The translations under genes and the position numbers were made by a program. Shown here piece after piece: positions 24,409-35,816 of a DNA stretch of 64,000 nt. The stretch is from Eubacteriaceae bacterium. Its GTDB lineage: Bacteria > Bacillota > Clostridia > Lachnospirales > Lachnospiraceae. The notes beneath the pieces are model-generated. The model saw nothing but the letters and a program-made list of their open reading frames with translations, had not been told where the DNA came from and did no database searches. Position 1 is the stretch's first letter. The number at the start of each line of letters is the position of its first letter. The DNA lies in assembly GCA_902362455.1 (NCBI GenBank), contig CABIWJ010000002.1, positions 310,001 through 374,000 of the forward strand. Direction: 5' to 3'.

Positions 24409-25758
24409 ATGAGTATGGAATCAGCAGATTTTACATGTGGAAAGATATTTCCAAAGATGATTAAATTTATGCTTCCGATATTAGGTGCATTAGTGCTACA
24501 GGCTATGTATGGTGCTGTAGATATACTAATAGTTGGCTGGTTTGGTACTAAGTCAGGTATATCAGCAGTATCGACGGGAAGTAATATAGTTAATCTTGTT
24601 ATATTTACAATAGCAGGATTATCTATGGGAATAACTGTTCTGATAGGCAGATATATAGGTGAGAAAAGAGAAGATAAAATAGGCAGGGTAATAGGTGGCG
24701 CAATCTGTCTGTTTGCAGTTCTTTCGGTAATAATTGCAATATTTATGTTAGTCTTTGCTAAAGGTCTTGCTAATCTTATGCAGGCACCACAGGAAGCTGT
24801 AGATTTGACAGTGCAATATGTAAGAATCTGTGGTGGTGGGATATTCTTCATAATTGCCTATAATGTTATAAGCAGTATTTTCAGGGGAATGGGCAATGCA
24901 AAACTTCCATTGATTTTCGTATCAATAGCATGTGTGACTAATATAGTAGGTGACTTAGTGTTTGTAGCAGGCTTTAATATGAATGTAGCAGGTGCAGCAC
25001 TTGCTACTGTTTTAGCACAGGCAGTAAGCGTTATCTTATCACTTATAATAATACGAAAACAGAAATTACCGTTTACGATGAGAAGAGAGGATATCTGCTT
25101 TAACCCTGAGATTAAAACATTCGTTATTCTCGGTGCACCAATAGCATTTCAAGAGGTGCTTACACAGTTTTCTTTCTTAGCATTGTGTGCATTTATTAAT
25201 AAGCTTGGGATTGATGCATCATCAGGTTATGGTGTGGCGAATAAAATAGTAAGTTTCATTATGTTAGTTCCAAGTTCATTAATGCAGTCAATGTCAGCTT
25301 TCGTAGCACAAAATGTTGGCGCAGGAAAGGAAAAGAGAGCAAGACAGGCTATGGTTACGGGAATGTGTACAGGTGCTGTGATAGGTATATTTATTGCAAT
25401 TTTTGCATTTTTAAGAGGAGATATATTAGCTTCAATATTTACAAATGATGCAGCAGTTGTAGAAAAAGCGGCAGGATACCTTAAAGGTTTTGCGCCAGAG
25501 GCAGTGGTTACGTCAGTATTATTCAGCTTTATCGGCTATTTTAACGGACACAGTAATACGGTATTTGTAATGTGTCAGGGAATTGCTCAGACATTTTTAG
25601 TAAGACTTCCCATGTCATATTTTATGAGTATCAGGAAGAATGCAAGTCTTATGCATATTGGTTTAGCTGCACCATCAGCAACAGTATTTGGAATATTGAT
25701 TAATGTTACATTTTTCATAATCTATATAAATAAACAGAAGAAAAATGTTAAAATATAA
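24409..25758 (+). CDS. MATE-family efflux transporter, second copy
   Basis: This 449-aa polytopic protein has about 12 helices. The MATE pattern is visible in PKMIKFMLPILGALVLQAMYGAVDILIVG, in ISSIFRGMGNAKLPL, and in MQSMSAFVAQNVGAGKEKRA at the start of the second half. The ATG at 24409 is preferred over 24397 because GAGG is 6 bases upstream and the earlier ATG overlaps the preceding stop. It may be co-transcribed with feoAB. Its substrate is unknown, and an iron-related cargo would be only a guess. Confidence 0.92.
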   Translation: MSMESADFTCGKIFPKMIKFMLPILGALVLQAMYGAVDILIVGWFGTKSGISAVSTGSNIVNLVIFTIAGLSMGITVLIGRYIGEKREDKIGRVIGGAICLFAVLSVIIAIFMLVFAKGLANLMQAPQEAVDLTVQYVRICGGGIFFIIAYNVISSIFRGMGNAKLPLIFVSIACVTNIVGDLVFVAGFNMNVAGAALATVLAQAVSVILSLIIIRKQKLPFTMRREDICFNPEIKTFVILGAPIAFQEVLTQFSFLALCAFINKLGIDASSGYGVANKIVSFIMLVPSSLMQSMSAFVAQNVGAGKEKRARQAMVTGMCTGAVIGIFIAIFAFLRGDILASIFTNDAAVVEKAAGYLKGFAPEAVVTSVLFSFIGYFNGHSNTVFVMCQGIAQTFLVRLPMSYFMSIRKNASLMHIGLAAPSATVFGILINVTFFIIYINKQKKNVKI

Positions 25759-25779
25759 TGAGATTAAGTGAGGAATAAA

Positions 25780-27588
25780 ATGAGTAATGAAGAAATGAAA
25801 AGTAAGCTAGACGGATTTAAAAAGACCTATTCTGATTTCATGATGGGCAATATTGATGATGAAGAGTTAGCTAAAGATACAACTCAGCCATTCTGGCAGA
25901 GTATGTATCTTAGTAAAAAAAGATTAGAAAGTAATGACATAGAGGAAGATATAAAAGTAACTTCTGAAACAACTATAGGGATTGATAATATTTCAACTGA
26001 TTTAACAGACAGATGTATTGTTGGAATATACAGAGAGCCGGTTATTGAAGAGAAAATTTTAAGAAGAAATGGCAGAAAAATATATAATTACAAAGGTAAA
26101 AAGGTATGTATAGGAAGTGTAATTAAACCAAAGCAGGAGGGAAATATGGTAGCTTGTCCTAACTGTGGTAATATGGGCGAAATATCAAGTTACATAAATG
26201 GTTGTGATTATTGCAATTCAAGGTTTCAGGTAGAAGATTTAGAAGAAAAAATTTCCTCATATATGATTACAGAAGATAATAAAGAAAAAGTAAAGACTAT
26301 CGGAAAAAGATTCTTCATAGGATCATTTGCAACCGGTGCGGTATTAGCGGCTGCATTTGTATTCTCGATTTTTGCAATGATAATACAGACAATGATTAAT
26401 CCTGACAGAGTCAGTTTTGTTTTTGGCCTTATGTTTGTAGTGCCGATGTTGGTGTTACCTGTATTTATACCATTATTTATAGTTGTTCTTATTGTACTAG
26501 GAATAATTATTCTACGTGCGGCATTTGCACAACAATCTGAGAGAATAGAAGTTAATTCAGGATATTATGCTGTAAAAAGTGTTAAAGGAATAAACAGAGA
26601 AAAATTTATTCAGAATCTTGAATATAAGTTGAGAAATATTCATTTTGCAGAAAATTCAGAAGAAATAAGTGCATTTGTAAGCTTTATACCTGATAAATTA
26701 GTAGAAAGCTATAAAGATGTCATAGAATGTAGTCTTTATAAGGCAACATTTGAACATATATCAGAAGTTGATGGCAGATATATTATGAATTTTAGCTGCA
26801 TTATGTTAGTGTCAAGACTCAAGAATGGCAGAGTTAAAGAAGAAAGCGAGAAAGTTACTTTAGAACTTAGTAAGAAAACGGATGTGCCTGAACAGAATTT
26901 TGAGACACTCAGGTTATATACTTGTCCCAGCTGTGGCTCAAGTATTAATATGTTAAATGGTGGCAGATGTGACTACTGTGGCAAAAAGTTAGATTATGAG
27001 AATTATGACTGGATTATTGATAAATATTATTCTAATATTAATGAAAAACATATAAGAGAAGTAAAAGCCACAGATGACGTAGCAGTAGGCAGGAGAAAAT
27101 ATAAAGATCCATTTAAGAAAATTAAAATTGAAATGATAGCAGGATTTATTGCCGCTGTAATTATTGGCTTAGGAGCAGTATTTCTGGTTAATAAAAGTAC
27201 AATAATGTTTTTGCTCAATGAAGATAAATACATTCAGATATTAGAAGATAAATATGATGAATTACCTGCATTATCAGATATTTATCCGGATATTGAACTA
27301 AAGGATGAAAAGTATGATGACTTCGAAAGGACATATACATATTCTAATACAGATACATATATGAGTGATGAATATTTAGATAAATTATTAAATGAATATG
27401 GATATAAAAAAGATACCAATGAAGGAAATATGAAATCAGTTGTAAAATTATATGAACTTGATAAATATGTCAAGGCATATATAACAGTTACAGTTGAACA
27501 GAAAAATGATGAAACAATTGTTAAATTTGTAGCTGATGAAAAAAGAGATTATGAAGACAGTAAAAGGGATGATGATTCCGACGATTGA
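25780..27588 (+). CDS. Unrecognised zinc-ribbon membrane protein, paralogue A
   Basis: I do not recognise this 602-aa protein. An N-terminal helical block (GFKKTYSDFMMGNIDDEELAKD, PFWQSMYLSKKRL) is followed by a zinc ribbon (C126, C129, C142, C145). Hydrophobic stretches lie at about 178-205 and 212-250. A central region (EKFIQNLEYKLRNIHFAE) faintly recalls Tim44-like domains. A second zinc ribbon (C382, C385, C397, C400), another membrane helix near 445-465 and a C-terminal acidic domain complete it. The start at 25780 follows GTGAGG. The next gene is a paralogue, so this is a tandem duplication. No catalytic motif is seen. Confidence 0.6.
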   Translation: MSNEEMKSKLDGFKKTYSDFMMGNIDDEELAKDTTQPFWQSMYLSKKRLESNDIEEDIKVTSETTIGIDNISTDLTDRCIVGIYREPVIEEKILRRNGRKIYNYKGKKVCIGSVIKPKQEGNMVACPNCGNMGEISSYINGCDYCNSRFQVEDLEEKISSYMITEDNKEKVKTIGKRFFIGSFATGAVLAAAFVFSIFAMIIQTMINPDRVSFVFGLMFVVPMLVLPVFIPLFIVVLIVLGIIILRAAFAQQSERIEVNSGYYAVKSVKGINREKFIQNLEYKLRNIHFAENSEEISAFVSFIPDKLVESYKDVIECSLYKATFEHISEVDGRYIMNFSCIMLVSRLKNGRVKEESEKVTLELSKKTDVPEQNFETLRLYTCPSCGSSINMLNGGRCDYCGKKLDYENYDWIIDKYYSNINEKHIREVKATDDVAVGRRKYKDPFKKIKIEMIAGFIAAVIIGLGAVFLVNKSTIMFLLNEDKYIQILEDKYDELPALSDIYPDIELKDEKYDDFERTYTYSNTDTYMSDEYLDKLLNEYGYKKDTNEGNMKSVVKLYELDKYVKAYITVTVEQKNDETIVKFVADEKRDYEDSKRDDDSDD

Positions 27589-27617
27589 TAAATAGTAAAG
27601 AAGGAATGGAGAATAAT

Positions 27618-29417
27618 ATGAGTGACAACGAAATGTTAGGTAAAATTGAAGATTTTACGAAAACTTATTCTGACTTTATGTCAGGAAAGATTGATGATGA
27701 GCAGTTAGCTAAGGATACAACACAACCTTTTTGGCAGAGTATGTATTTGAGCAAAAAGCGTCTCAACAATAAAGGTTTAGATGTTGATATACGATTTAGC
27801 GAAGAAAAAGGTAACAGAATTAACACAATTTCGGTAGTTAATGATGGTAAAAATATTATAGGTACATATAAAGATAATATAATTGAAGAGAAATCATTTA
27901 AGAAAGACGGAAGAACTATATATGACCACAAAGGAAAAAAGATGTGGATTGGTAATGTCATAAAGGCAAGAGGTGAAAATAATATGGTTGCCTGCCCTAA
28001 TTGTGGTAATATGGGTGATATTTCAAGTTACATAAATGGTTGTGATTACTGTAATTCCAGATTTCAGGTAGAAGATTTCGAAGAAAAGGTCTCTTCATTT
28101 GTAGTAAGTGATGACGAAAAAAGAAAAGTACAAAATATAAGTACAAGATGCTCATTAGGTGCGATTATTGCAGGAATTGTAATGATTATAGCTATGGTCG
28201 TTTCATTTATTGTTGTAATAATTAATCAGGTTAATTATAAACCGGGTAATTATAATACGAATGCAACTATAATATTTGCTTCGCTTATTACGGGATTTCC
28301 AATATTTATCAAGGTATTTATAGGACTTATAATAGTATTTGTATTGATAGCTGTTGTAGTAAACAAAATCAGGAAGAATGAAGTTATAGAGAAGAATGAA
28401 GTATATTACAGACTTAAGAATATCAATGGTTTTGTACCTGAAAAATTCATACAGAATTTAGAATATAAGCTAAGAAATATTCATTTTGCTGAGAATGTAG
28501 AAGAAGTAAGTGCATTTGCAAGCGTTCCTGTAGATAAAATAATTGAAAAATATCAGGATATTATAGAATGTAGCTTATATAAGGTTAAATTTGAAGACTA
28601 TAAATCTGTTCAAGGTAAAGATATAATTAAATTAAGCTGTATTATGCAGATATCTAAGATGATAAATAATAAAATACATGAAGAAGGCGAGAAAATTGTC
28701 ATATATCTCAGTAAAAAATCTGATATCACAGAAAAAGATTTTGGTGCTATCAGATTAATCTCATGTGGAAATTGTGGTTCGAGTATCAATATCTTAAATG
28801 GTGGTGTATGTGAATATTGTAGTACACGACTGAATTATGCAGATTATGACTGGATAATTGACAGATATTATTCAAATACAGAAGATAATACGTTATCAGA
28901 AATTGAAGAGCATACTGAGGTATATATAGGTAATAAGAAATATATTGATCCATTCAAAAAACTTCGCCTACAGATGATATCAGCTTACTTAATATGTATA
29001 ATATTTGTAGTTGGCTTTACATTTATAAGGAACAGGGAGGGATTAATACTTATGGCAAATAGTGATAAATATCTCAACCAGGTAGCAGGTGATATTACTG
29101 ATTTACCTAAGATAACAGATATAGTGTCTGATTTAGAATTAGCTAAAGAGAAAGAGGAAATCTTAGGCAGAACATATACATATAAATATGATGGAGATAC
29201 TGAATCTGCACTATCGTATGCCTTAAATTATAGTAGTTATATGGTTGAAAATTATGGTTATACGCTTAGATATAACAATAATGATGAAATCAGAGTCAGC
29301 AAGAAATATAGATATGACAAATATCTTGATGGTTATATGTGGATATCGATTAAAGTTGATGGAAACAAAGTAATAGTTAAATATGTCTTAGAAGATGAAA
29401 ACAGTTATGATGAATAA
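27618..29417 (+). CDS. Unrecognised zinc-ribbon membrane protein, paralogue B
   Basis: This 599-aa protein has the same layout as the gene before it: N-terminal TYSDFMSGKIDDEQLAKD and PFWQSMYLSKKRL, a zinc ribbon CPNCGNMGDIS to CDYC, and two hydrophobic stretches. EKFIQNLEYKLRNIHFAE, a second ribbon CGNCGSSINIL to CEYC, a third membrane helix and a C-terminal domain follow. The N-terminal block and the ribbons are almost identical between the paralogues, while membrane and C-terminal parts diverge. ATG 27618 is chosen because GGAG is 6 bases upstream; an earlier TTG frame overlaps paralogue A. The pair may form a heteromeric membrane complex (inference). Confidence 0.6.
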   Translation: MSDNEMLGKIEDFTKTYSDFMSGKIDDEQLAKDTTQPFWQSMYLSKKRLNNKGLDVDIRFSEEKGNRINTISVVNDGKNIIGTYKDNIIEEKSFKKDGRTIYDHKGKKMWIGNVIKARGENNMVACPNCGNMGDISSYINGCDYCNSRFQVEDFEEKVSSFVVSDDEKRKVQNISTRCSLGAIIAGIVMIIAMVVSFIVVIINQVNYKPGNYNTNATIIFASLITGFPIFIKVFIGLIIVFVLIAVVVNKIRKNEVIEKNEVYYRLKNINGFVPEKFIQNLEYKLRNIHFAENVEEVSAFASVPVDKIIEKYQDIIECSLYKVKFEDYKSVQGKDIIKLSCIMQISKMINNKIHEEGEKIVIYLSKKSDITEKDFGAIRLISCGNCGSSINILNGGVCEYCSTRLNYADYDWIIDRYYSNTEDNTLSEIEEHTEVYIGNKKYIDPFKKLRLQMISAYLICIIFVVGFTFIRNREGLILMANSDKYLNQVAGDITDLPKITDIVSDLELAKEKEEILGRTYTYKYDGDTESALSYALNYSSYMVENYGYTLRYNNNDEIRVSKKYRYDKYLDGYMWISIKVDGNKVIVKYVLEDENSYDE

Positions 29418-30260
<843 letters not shown>

Positions 30261-30268
30261 ATAAAGTA

Positions 30269-30320
30269 AAAAGAAAGAATTTCAAGATTATAGTTAATTT
30301 TGAAATTCTTTCTTTTATTA
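30269..30320 (+). terminator. Terminator after the EIIBA gene
   Basis: AAAAGAAAGAATTTCA (30269-30284) pairs perfectly with TGAAATTCTTTCTTTT (30301-30316), followed by ATTATTAT. A second small hairpin, GCCTTT-GAAGAG-AAAGGC (30346-30363), sits between here and the PBP stop and may serve the opposing gene. Confidence 0.85.
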
Positions 30321-30447
30321 TTATATATGAAACTGCACCGTAATAGCCTTTGAAGAGAAAGGCATTTATTCACTTTAGATAAAGGAATATGAAAGTGTAT
30401 ATCATATACAAACAATTGGCTGAATAGTATAAGTATAATATACAAAA

Positions 30448-32904
30448 TTAATTGCCGGTTGAAGAGGCATTGCTATTCGCATTACCAGTAGCCGGATTAA
30501 CGTTATTAGTACCACCATTCTCTGAAGCTGCAGCAGTGCTTGGTATCTGTCTCGAATGAATATTACACTGGTCTTTTGGAATAGAACCTTTTGAAAAATA
30601 TTCTGTAGTAGAAGGACACACACCCTCAATTGCTAATTGGCCTGATGACTTACATATTGTAGCAGATTGAACTGATTCAGGAGCTGGGAAACCGATATCT
30701 TCTTTATAACCTTTAACATCATCAATTCGTGTTACAATTTTACTCCACATGTCTTCGTGGAATACACCGTTTGTTAATGGTGCATTTTCATCATAACCTG
30801 CCCAGATAGTAGCTGTCAGGTATGGAGTATATCCTGCGAACCATAAGTCGTTATCTTTACTTGAGGTACCTGTTTTGCCGGCAACCGACATTCCATCAAC
30901 CTTACAATGTGTACCTGTACCACTTTTAACTACATCTTCCATAGCACTTGTAAGAAGCCATGCTGTAGAATCTTTAATTACTGTATGTGTAGATGGGTTA
31001 GACTCTAAGATAACTTTGCCATTATGGTCTAAAACTTTTGTATATAATACTGGTTCTGTATATACACCACCATTTGCAATAGTTGCATATGCTGCACATA
31101 ATTCTAAGTTAGTGACACCATATGTTATACCACCTAGTGCAAGAGACTGGTTAACGTCACTTACGACACTTCCGTCATCTAATGTTTTATTAGAAATTAA
31201 AGTGGTAATACCAAAGTCTTCAACATAATCAAAACCTAGTTGAGGAGTTATAGCAGTTAATAGCTTAACAGTAACAACGTTCATGGAATCTCTGATACCC
31301 TCACGAAGAGTAGAAGTTCCTCTGTAAGAAGAACCCCACCAGTTACTTACCGGACGACCATTAACATCATTAAATGGCTCATCGACAATAGTAGAAGCAA
31401 GAGTATATCCAGCAGTATCTAGCGCAGGCGCGTATGATGTAAGTACCTTAAAACATGAGCCAGGCTGTCTCTTTGTACTTGTTGCTCTGTTAAGAGTAAG
31501 GCTTCGTGTTTTTTCGCCACGTCCACCAACAATGGCTTTAACATAACCTGTTTTTTGATCCATAACTGTAAATGATGTCTGAGGCTGAATTGTATATTCA
31601 AGATTTTCATCGATTTCAGTTTCACCCTCTTTTAAATACTCCTGTTTAAATGCAGCTATAAGGGCATCGCATTCTTCAGTAGACTTAAATATCAGTTTAA
31701 ATGATGAATTCCCAAGAAGTACCCTGTTATAGTAATCTAAATCAACCTCGGAATAATTCTGGATTGTGCCATCAGTTTTCTTAACTGACCATGCCCAGCT
31801 TATTGAATACGAAATAGACATTGGATAATTAGCAGAGTTATTAATTTCTTCATCACAGATATTCTGAATAGCTGTATCTTGTGTGGTATATATACTTAAA
31901 CCGCCACTGTATAATACATTATATGCCTGAGTCTGCGTATATCCTTTCTGTTCCATAAGATCATTTAATATCTCATCTATTAATTCATCTACGAAATATG
32001 AATAAGGAGAAGAGGTAGATGTCTCTAAGTTGATTGACTGTATTCTTGAATATACGTCATCAGCCATCGCTTCATCATATTCACTTTGTGTAATATGTCC
32101 ATTTTTCTTCATATTATCAAGAACTTTTTTGCGACGTTTTGCATTATCTTCAGGATGAGTTACAGGATTATATATTGATGGGTTCTGTGTTATTGCAGCT
32201 ATAACAGCACTTTCTGAAATGTTTAATTCAGAAGCATTTTTATTAAAATATCGTTTAGCTGCGGACTGAACACCAAGACAGTTAGAACCTAAGTTAATTG
32301 TATTAAGATAACTTTGAAGAATATAAGCTTTAGTTGTCGTCTTTTCTAATTCAAGTGCTAAATATTGTTCCTGGAACTTACGTTTGAAAAGGGCAGCATT
32401 AGTAGATTCACGACCACCATCTTCAAAAACATTATTCTTTAGAAGCTGCTGTGTAATTGTACTTGCACCTTCTGAAAGCCTTCCGGTTGTAAGTGCCATA
32501 AAGCCGGCACGGATAATACCTTTTACATCGATACCATTATGTTGTAGAAAACGTTCATCTTCGATATCAATAAATGCATATTGCAGACATTTAGGAATAT
32601 CATCAATACTGACCTCCTGTCTGTTAGAACCGGATTTAAGGAGTGTGGTTGTAATATTTCCATCACTATCGTAAACAGTGGTAGAGTATCCTGTAGGTGT
32701 AACATTCAATGTTGACACATCAGGTGCATTGTCAATGATACCTTTAATCATTCCTAATCCTGTGAAACCTACTACAACTATAATGAGTACAATTGCATAT
32801 AATACAAATTTTAAAGCTGTTATTAATATTGAAGTTACACGTTTATTCTTCTTAGAAGCCAGATTACGGCGTTTGTCAGCAACTTCTTTATATCCAAAAT
32901 TCAT
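30448..32904 (-). CDS. Class A penicillin-binding protein (PBP1A type)
   Basis: This 818-aa bifunctional peptidoglycan synthase has an N-terminal cytoplasmic tail and a membrane helix at about 26-53. The GT51 glycosyltransferase follows with EDERFLQHNG and EGASTITQQLLKN. The transpeptidase has S483 and K486 in PGSCFK, the SMN motif in DSMNVVTVK, and KTGTS. The end is Asn/Ser/Gly-rich low complexity. It polymerises and cross-links cell-wall glycan outside the membrane. Length is typical. It is a single-gene unit on the minus strand. Confidence 0.95.
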   Translation of the reverse strand: MNFGYKEVADKRRNLASKKNKRVTSILITALKFVLYAIVLIIVVVGFTGLGMIKGIIDNAPDVSTLNVTPTGYSTTVYDSDGNITTTLLKSGSNRQEVSIDDIPKCLQYAFIDIEDERFLQHNGIDVKGIIRAGFMALTTGRLSEGASTITQQLLKNNVFEDGGRESTNAALFKRKFQEQYLALELEKTTTKAYILQSYLNTINLGSNCLGVQSAAKRYFNKNASELNISESAVIAAITQNPSIYNPVTHPEDNAKRRKKVLDNMKKNGHITQSEYDEAMADDVYSRIQSINLETSTSSPYSYFVDELIDEILNDLMEQKGYTQTQAYNVLYSGGLSIYTTQDTAIQNICDEEINNSANYPMSISYSISWAWSVKKTDGTIQNYSEVDLDYYNRVLLGNSSFKLIFKSTEECDALIAAFKQEYLKEGETEIDENLEYTIQPQTSFTVMDQKTGYVKAIVGGRGEKTRSLTLNRATSTKRQPGSCFKVLTSYAPALDTAGYTLASTIVDEPFNDVNGRPVSNWWGSSYRGTSTLREGIRDSMNVVTVKLLTAITPQLGFDYVEDFGITTLISNKTLDDGSVVSDVNQSLALGGITYGVTNLELCAAYATIANGGVYTEPVLYTKVLDHNGKVILESNPSTHTVIKDSTAWLLTSAMEDVVKSGTGTHCKVDGMSVAGKTGTSSKDNDLWFAGYTPYLTATIWAGYDENAPLTNGVFHEDMWSKIVTRIDDVKGYKEDIGFPAPESVQSATICKSSGQLAIEGVCPSTTEYFSKGSIPKDQCNIHSRQIPSTAAASENGGTNNVNPATGNANSNASSTGN

Positions 32905-33271
32905 TAAAAAACCTCTTTTCTAGAAATGTTAAAAACCATTATGATTATACCAAAATTTAGGTATTTAATAAAGTTAAATATTTATTACATAAGTTATATT
33001 TATTATATAAGTAAGTTAAGTTCTGTTTATAACATAAATATGTCATATTTACAGGAAACTGAAAGTTGTGTTATATGTTACATAGTATTATTAAACATTT
33101 ATATAAGATTTAATCAAATTTATTGAAAAAAAATAATATATAAGTTATATTAAGCTAATGATATGTCTTAAACTATATCAGAATGTAAAAAAAGATGATG
33201 TGAATTGACAATCATCAAAATAATTATTTAAAAAATATGAGAAAAAATATAAGACAGATGAGGTAAAAACT
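32905..33271. other. AT-rich divergent intergenic region with PBP promoter
   Basis: On the minus strand, TTTATT (32972-32967), 17 bases, then TATAAT (32949-32944) is a likely PBP promoter. On the plus strand, TTGACA (33205-33210) with a weak TTAAAA 17 bases later may serve yigZ; GATGAT and ATCATC flank this -35 box. The ORFs inside are AT-rich and not credible genes. Confidence 0.5.
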
Positions 33272-33907
33272 TTGGAAAGAATCATTATAAAAGATGGAAC
33301 AGGAGAAATAGTCGAGAAGAAATCAAGGTTTATTGCAAATGTTAAAGCTGTTAAAAGTGAGGAAGAAGCAATAGCATTTATAAATGAAATTAAGAAGAAA
33401 TATTGGGATGCAAGACATAATTGTATGGCATATGTAGTTGACGGCATACAGAGATTCAGTGATGATGGGGAACCGTCAGGAACAGCGGGAAAACCCATAT
33501 TAGATGTAATTACGGGAAGAGAACTTACTAATGCAGTTATTGTGGTTACCAGATACTTTGGAGGTGTATTATTAGGAACCGGAGGATTAGTACGAGCTTA
33601 TCAGAAAGCAAGTATAGAAGCACTTGAAGATGCTGTGATAGCAGAAAAGAAACAGGGAAAGGAATTTAGTATCATAACAGATTATACGGGACTTGGTAAG
33701 ATTCAATATATTGCAGCAAATGAGAAAGTTAATATTATGGACACACTGTATACGGATAATGTAAATATAATTATTGTGTGTGACAGTGAGAAATATGAAG
33801 CATTTACGAAAAAAGTAATTGAAGTAACGGCAGGAAAAGTGAATATAACAAAAGCAGAGGATGTAGTATTCTATGAAACAAAAACTTGCATACAGATTGT
33901 TGATTAA
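33272..33907 (+). CDS. yigZ: YigZ/IMPACT family protein
   Basis: This 211-aa protein has an N-terminal IMPACT domain: KKSRFIANVKAV, RHNCMAYVV, the hallmark DDGEPSGTAGKPIL, and TRYFGGVLLGTGGLVRAY. An RNase-PH/EF-G-like C-terminal domain follows. The family links to translation control, and its exact reaction is unknown. Translation probably begins at TTG 33272 with ATGAGG upstream, because no ATG lies before the conserved block. The end of the gene forms the left arm of its own terminator. It is transcribed divergently from the PBP gene. Confidence 0.9.
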   Translation: MERIIIKDGTGEIVEKKSRFIANVKAVKSEEEAIAFINEIKKKYWDARHNCMAYVVDGIQRFSDDGEPSGTAGKPILDVITGRELTNAVIVVTRYFGGVLLGTGGLVRAYQKASIEALEDAVIAEKKQGKEFSIITDYTGLGKIQYIAANEKVNIMDTLYTDNVNIIIVCDSEKYEAFTKKVIEVTAGKVNITKAEDVVFYETKTCIQIVD

Positions 33908-33926
33908 CGTCTGTATGCAAGTTTTT
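33881..33926 (+). terminator. Terminator overlapping the end of yigZ
   Basis: AAAACTTGCATACAGA (33881-33896), inside the coding region, pairs perfectly with TCTGTATGCAAGTTTT (33910-33925), then TCTATTTT. Confidence 0.9.
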
Positions 33927-33977
33927 CTATTTTATAGGATTTTATATATCGATAAAATTTTATATATGACAAATTAA

Positions 33978-35816
33978 TTAAGAGTTTTTCTTATTAAATG
34001 CAGCACGTTTTCTAAGAGTAGGATCAAGGATTTTCTTTCGGATTCTTAAACTCTTAGGTGTAACTTCAAGTAATTCGTCAGTATCAATGAATTCAAGGCA
34101 CTGCTCAAGACTTAAATCTCTCTTTGGTGAGAGTTTAAGGGCATCATCTGAACCTGAAGCACGGGTATTAGTAAGCTGCTTTCTCTTACATACGTTAACT
34201 TCGACATCATCAGTTTTACCATTTTGACCAACAACCATACCTGAGTACACTTTTTCACCAGGACCAATGAAGAGTGTACCACGCTCCTGGGCATTATATA
34301 ATCCGTAAGTTATAGCTTCACCGGCTTCAAATGCTATTAATGAACCCTGTTTTCTATATTGGATATCACCTTTATAAGGACCATATCCGTTAAATATTGT
34401 ATTAATGATACCATTACCTTTAGTATCTGTCATAAATTCTCCACGATATCCGATTAAGCCTCTGGCAGGAATAGAGAACTCAAGTCTTGTATACCCGCCA
34501 TTAGCAGTAGACATAGAAAGAAGTTCACCTTTACGTTCACTTAACTTCTGGATAATTGAACCTGAGAATTCCTCAGGAACATCAATGTAAGCTAATTCCA
34601 TTGGTTCAAGTCTTTTACCATTTTCATCTGTCTTATATAGAACTTCGGCTTTACTCACAGAGAATTCATAACCTTCACGTCTCATATTCTCAATAAGAAC
34701 TGATAAATGCAATTCTCCACGTCCCGATACTTTGTAGCTTTCAGTTGTATCTGTTTCTTCAACTCTAAGACTTACGTCTGTATTAAGCTCACGGAACAAT
34801 CTGTCTCTTAAATGTCTTGATGTTACATATTTACCTTCAAGACCTGCAAGTGGACTGTCATTAACGTTAAATTGCATAGAAATAGTAGGTTCTGATATCT
34901 TCTGGAAAGGTATAGCTACAGGATTCTCAGGTGAACATATTGTATCTCCAATATGAATATCTGCAATACCGGAAATTGCTACGATAGAACCAACAGCAGC
35001 TTCTGTAACCTCAACTTTGTTAAGACCTTCGAATTCATATAATTTACTGATTTTAACACGTTTTCTATAATCAGGATCATGATGGTTAACAATAACAACA
35101 TCCTGATTAACTTTTAATTTACCATTATCAACCTTACCGACACCGATACGCCCAACATACTCATTATAGTCTATAGTACTTATAAGAACCTGTGTATCAG
35201 CATCAGGATCTCCCTCTGGAGCAGGAATGTAATTAATAATTGTCTCAAATAATGGATCCATATTCTTTGGAGAATCGTCTAATTCAAGTATGGTATAACC
35301 TGATTTAGCAGACGCATATACGAATGGGCAGTCAAGCTGTTCATCAGAAGCATCAAGTTCAATAAATAATTCAAGAACTTCATCAATAACTTCAGCAGGA
35401 CGCGCTTCAGGTCTGTCAATTTTATTTATACATACAATAACAGGCAAGTTAAGTTCTAATGCTTTTTTAAGAACGAATTTTGTCTGAGGCATAGCACCTT
35501 CAAAAGCATCAACAACTAAAACAACACCATTAACCATTTTAAGTACACGCTCAACCTCACCGCCGAAGTCTGCATGTCCTGGAGTATCAATAATATTAAT
35601 TTTAATACCTTTATAATTAACAGCTGTATTTTTTGAAAGAATAGTAATACCACGTTCTCTTTCAATATCATTTGAGTCCATGACTCTTTCGGCTACTTCC
35701 TGATTTTCACGGAAAGTACCGCTTTGTTTTAATAACTGGTCAACTAATGTTGTTTTACCGTGGTCAACATGGGCTATAATTGCGATATTTCTGACATCTT
35801 CTCTTTTTATTTTCAT
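33978..35816 (-). CDS. typA: Translational GTPase TypA/BipA
   Basis: This 612-aa ribosome-binding GTPase is involved in 50S assembly and stress adaptation. G1 AHVDHGKTT lies at residues 15-23, the switch region is RGITI, G3 DTPGHADF and G4 NKIDR. A beta-barrel domain, EF-G-like domains III and V, and the BipA-specific C-terminal domain ([31 protein letters not shown]) follow. Length matches the family. AAAGGAATG precedes the ATG. It is a single-gene unit on the minus strand with a leader of about 100 bp. Confidence 0.97.
   Translation of the reverse strand: MKIKREDVRNIAIIAHVDHGKTTLVDQLLKQSGTFRENQEVAERVMDSNDIERERGITILSKNTAVNYKGIKINIIDTPGHADFGGEVERVLKMVNGVVLVVDAFEGAMPQTKFVLKKALELNLPVIVCINKIDRPEARPAEVIDEVLELFIELDASDEQLDCPFVYASAKSGYTILELDDSPKNMDPLFETIINYIPAPEGDPDADTQVLISTIDYNEYVGRIGVGKVDNGKLKVNQDVVIVNHHDPDYRKRVKISKLYEFEGLNKVEVTEAAVGSIVAISGIADIHIGDTICSPENPVAIPFQKISEPTISMQFNVNDSPLAGLEGKYVTSRHLRDRLFRELNTDVSLRVEETDTTESYKVSGRGELHLSVLIENMRREGYEFSVSKAEVLYKTDENGKRLEPMELAYIDVPEEFSGSIIQKLSERKGELLSMSTANGGYTRLEFSIPARGLIGYRGEFMTDTKGNGIINTIFNGYGPYKGDIQYRKQGSLIAFEAGEAITYGLYNAQERGTLFIGPGEKVYSGMVVGQNGKTDDVEVNVCKRKQLTNTRASGSDDALKLSPKRDLSLEQCLEFIDTDELLEVTPKSLRIRKKILDPTLRKRAAFNKKNS

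Noticed and set aside
32926..33126. 66-codon ORF in the PBP-yigZ gap
   Set aside because: It lies on top of the PBP promoter, with composition typical of chance frames in AT-rich DNA (Tyr/Ile runs).
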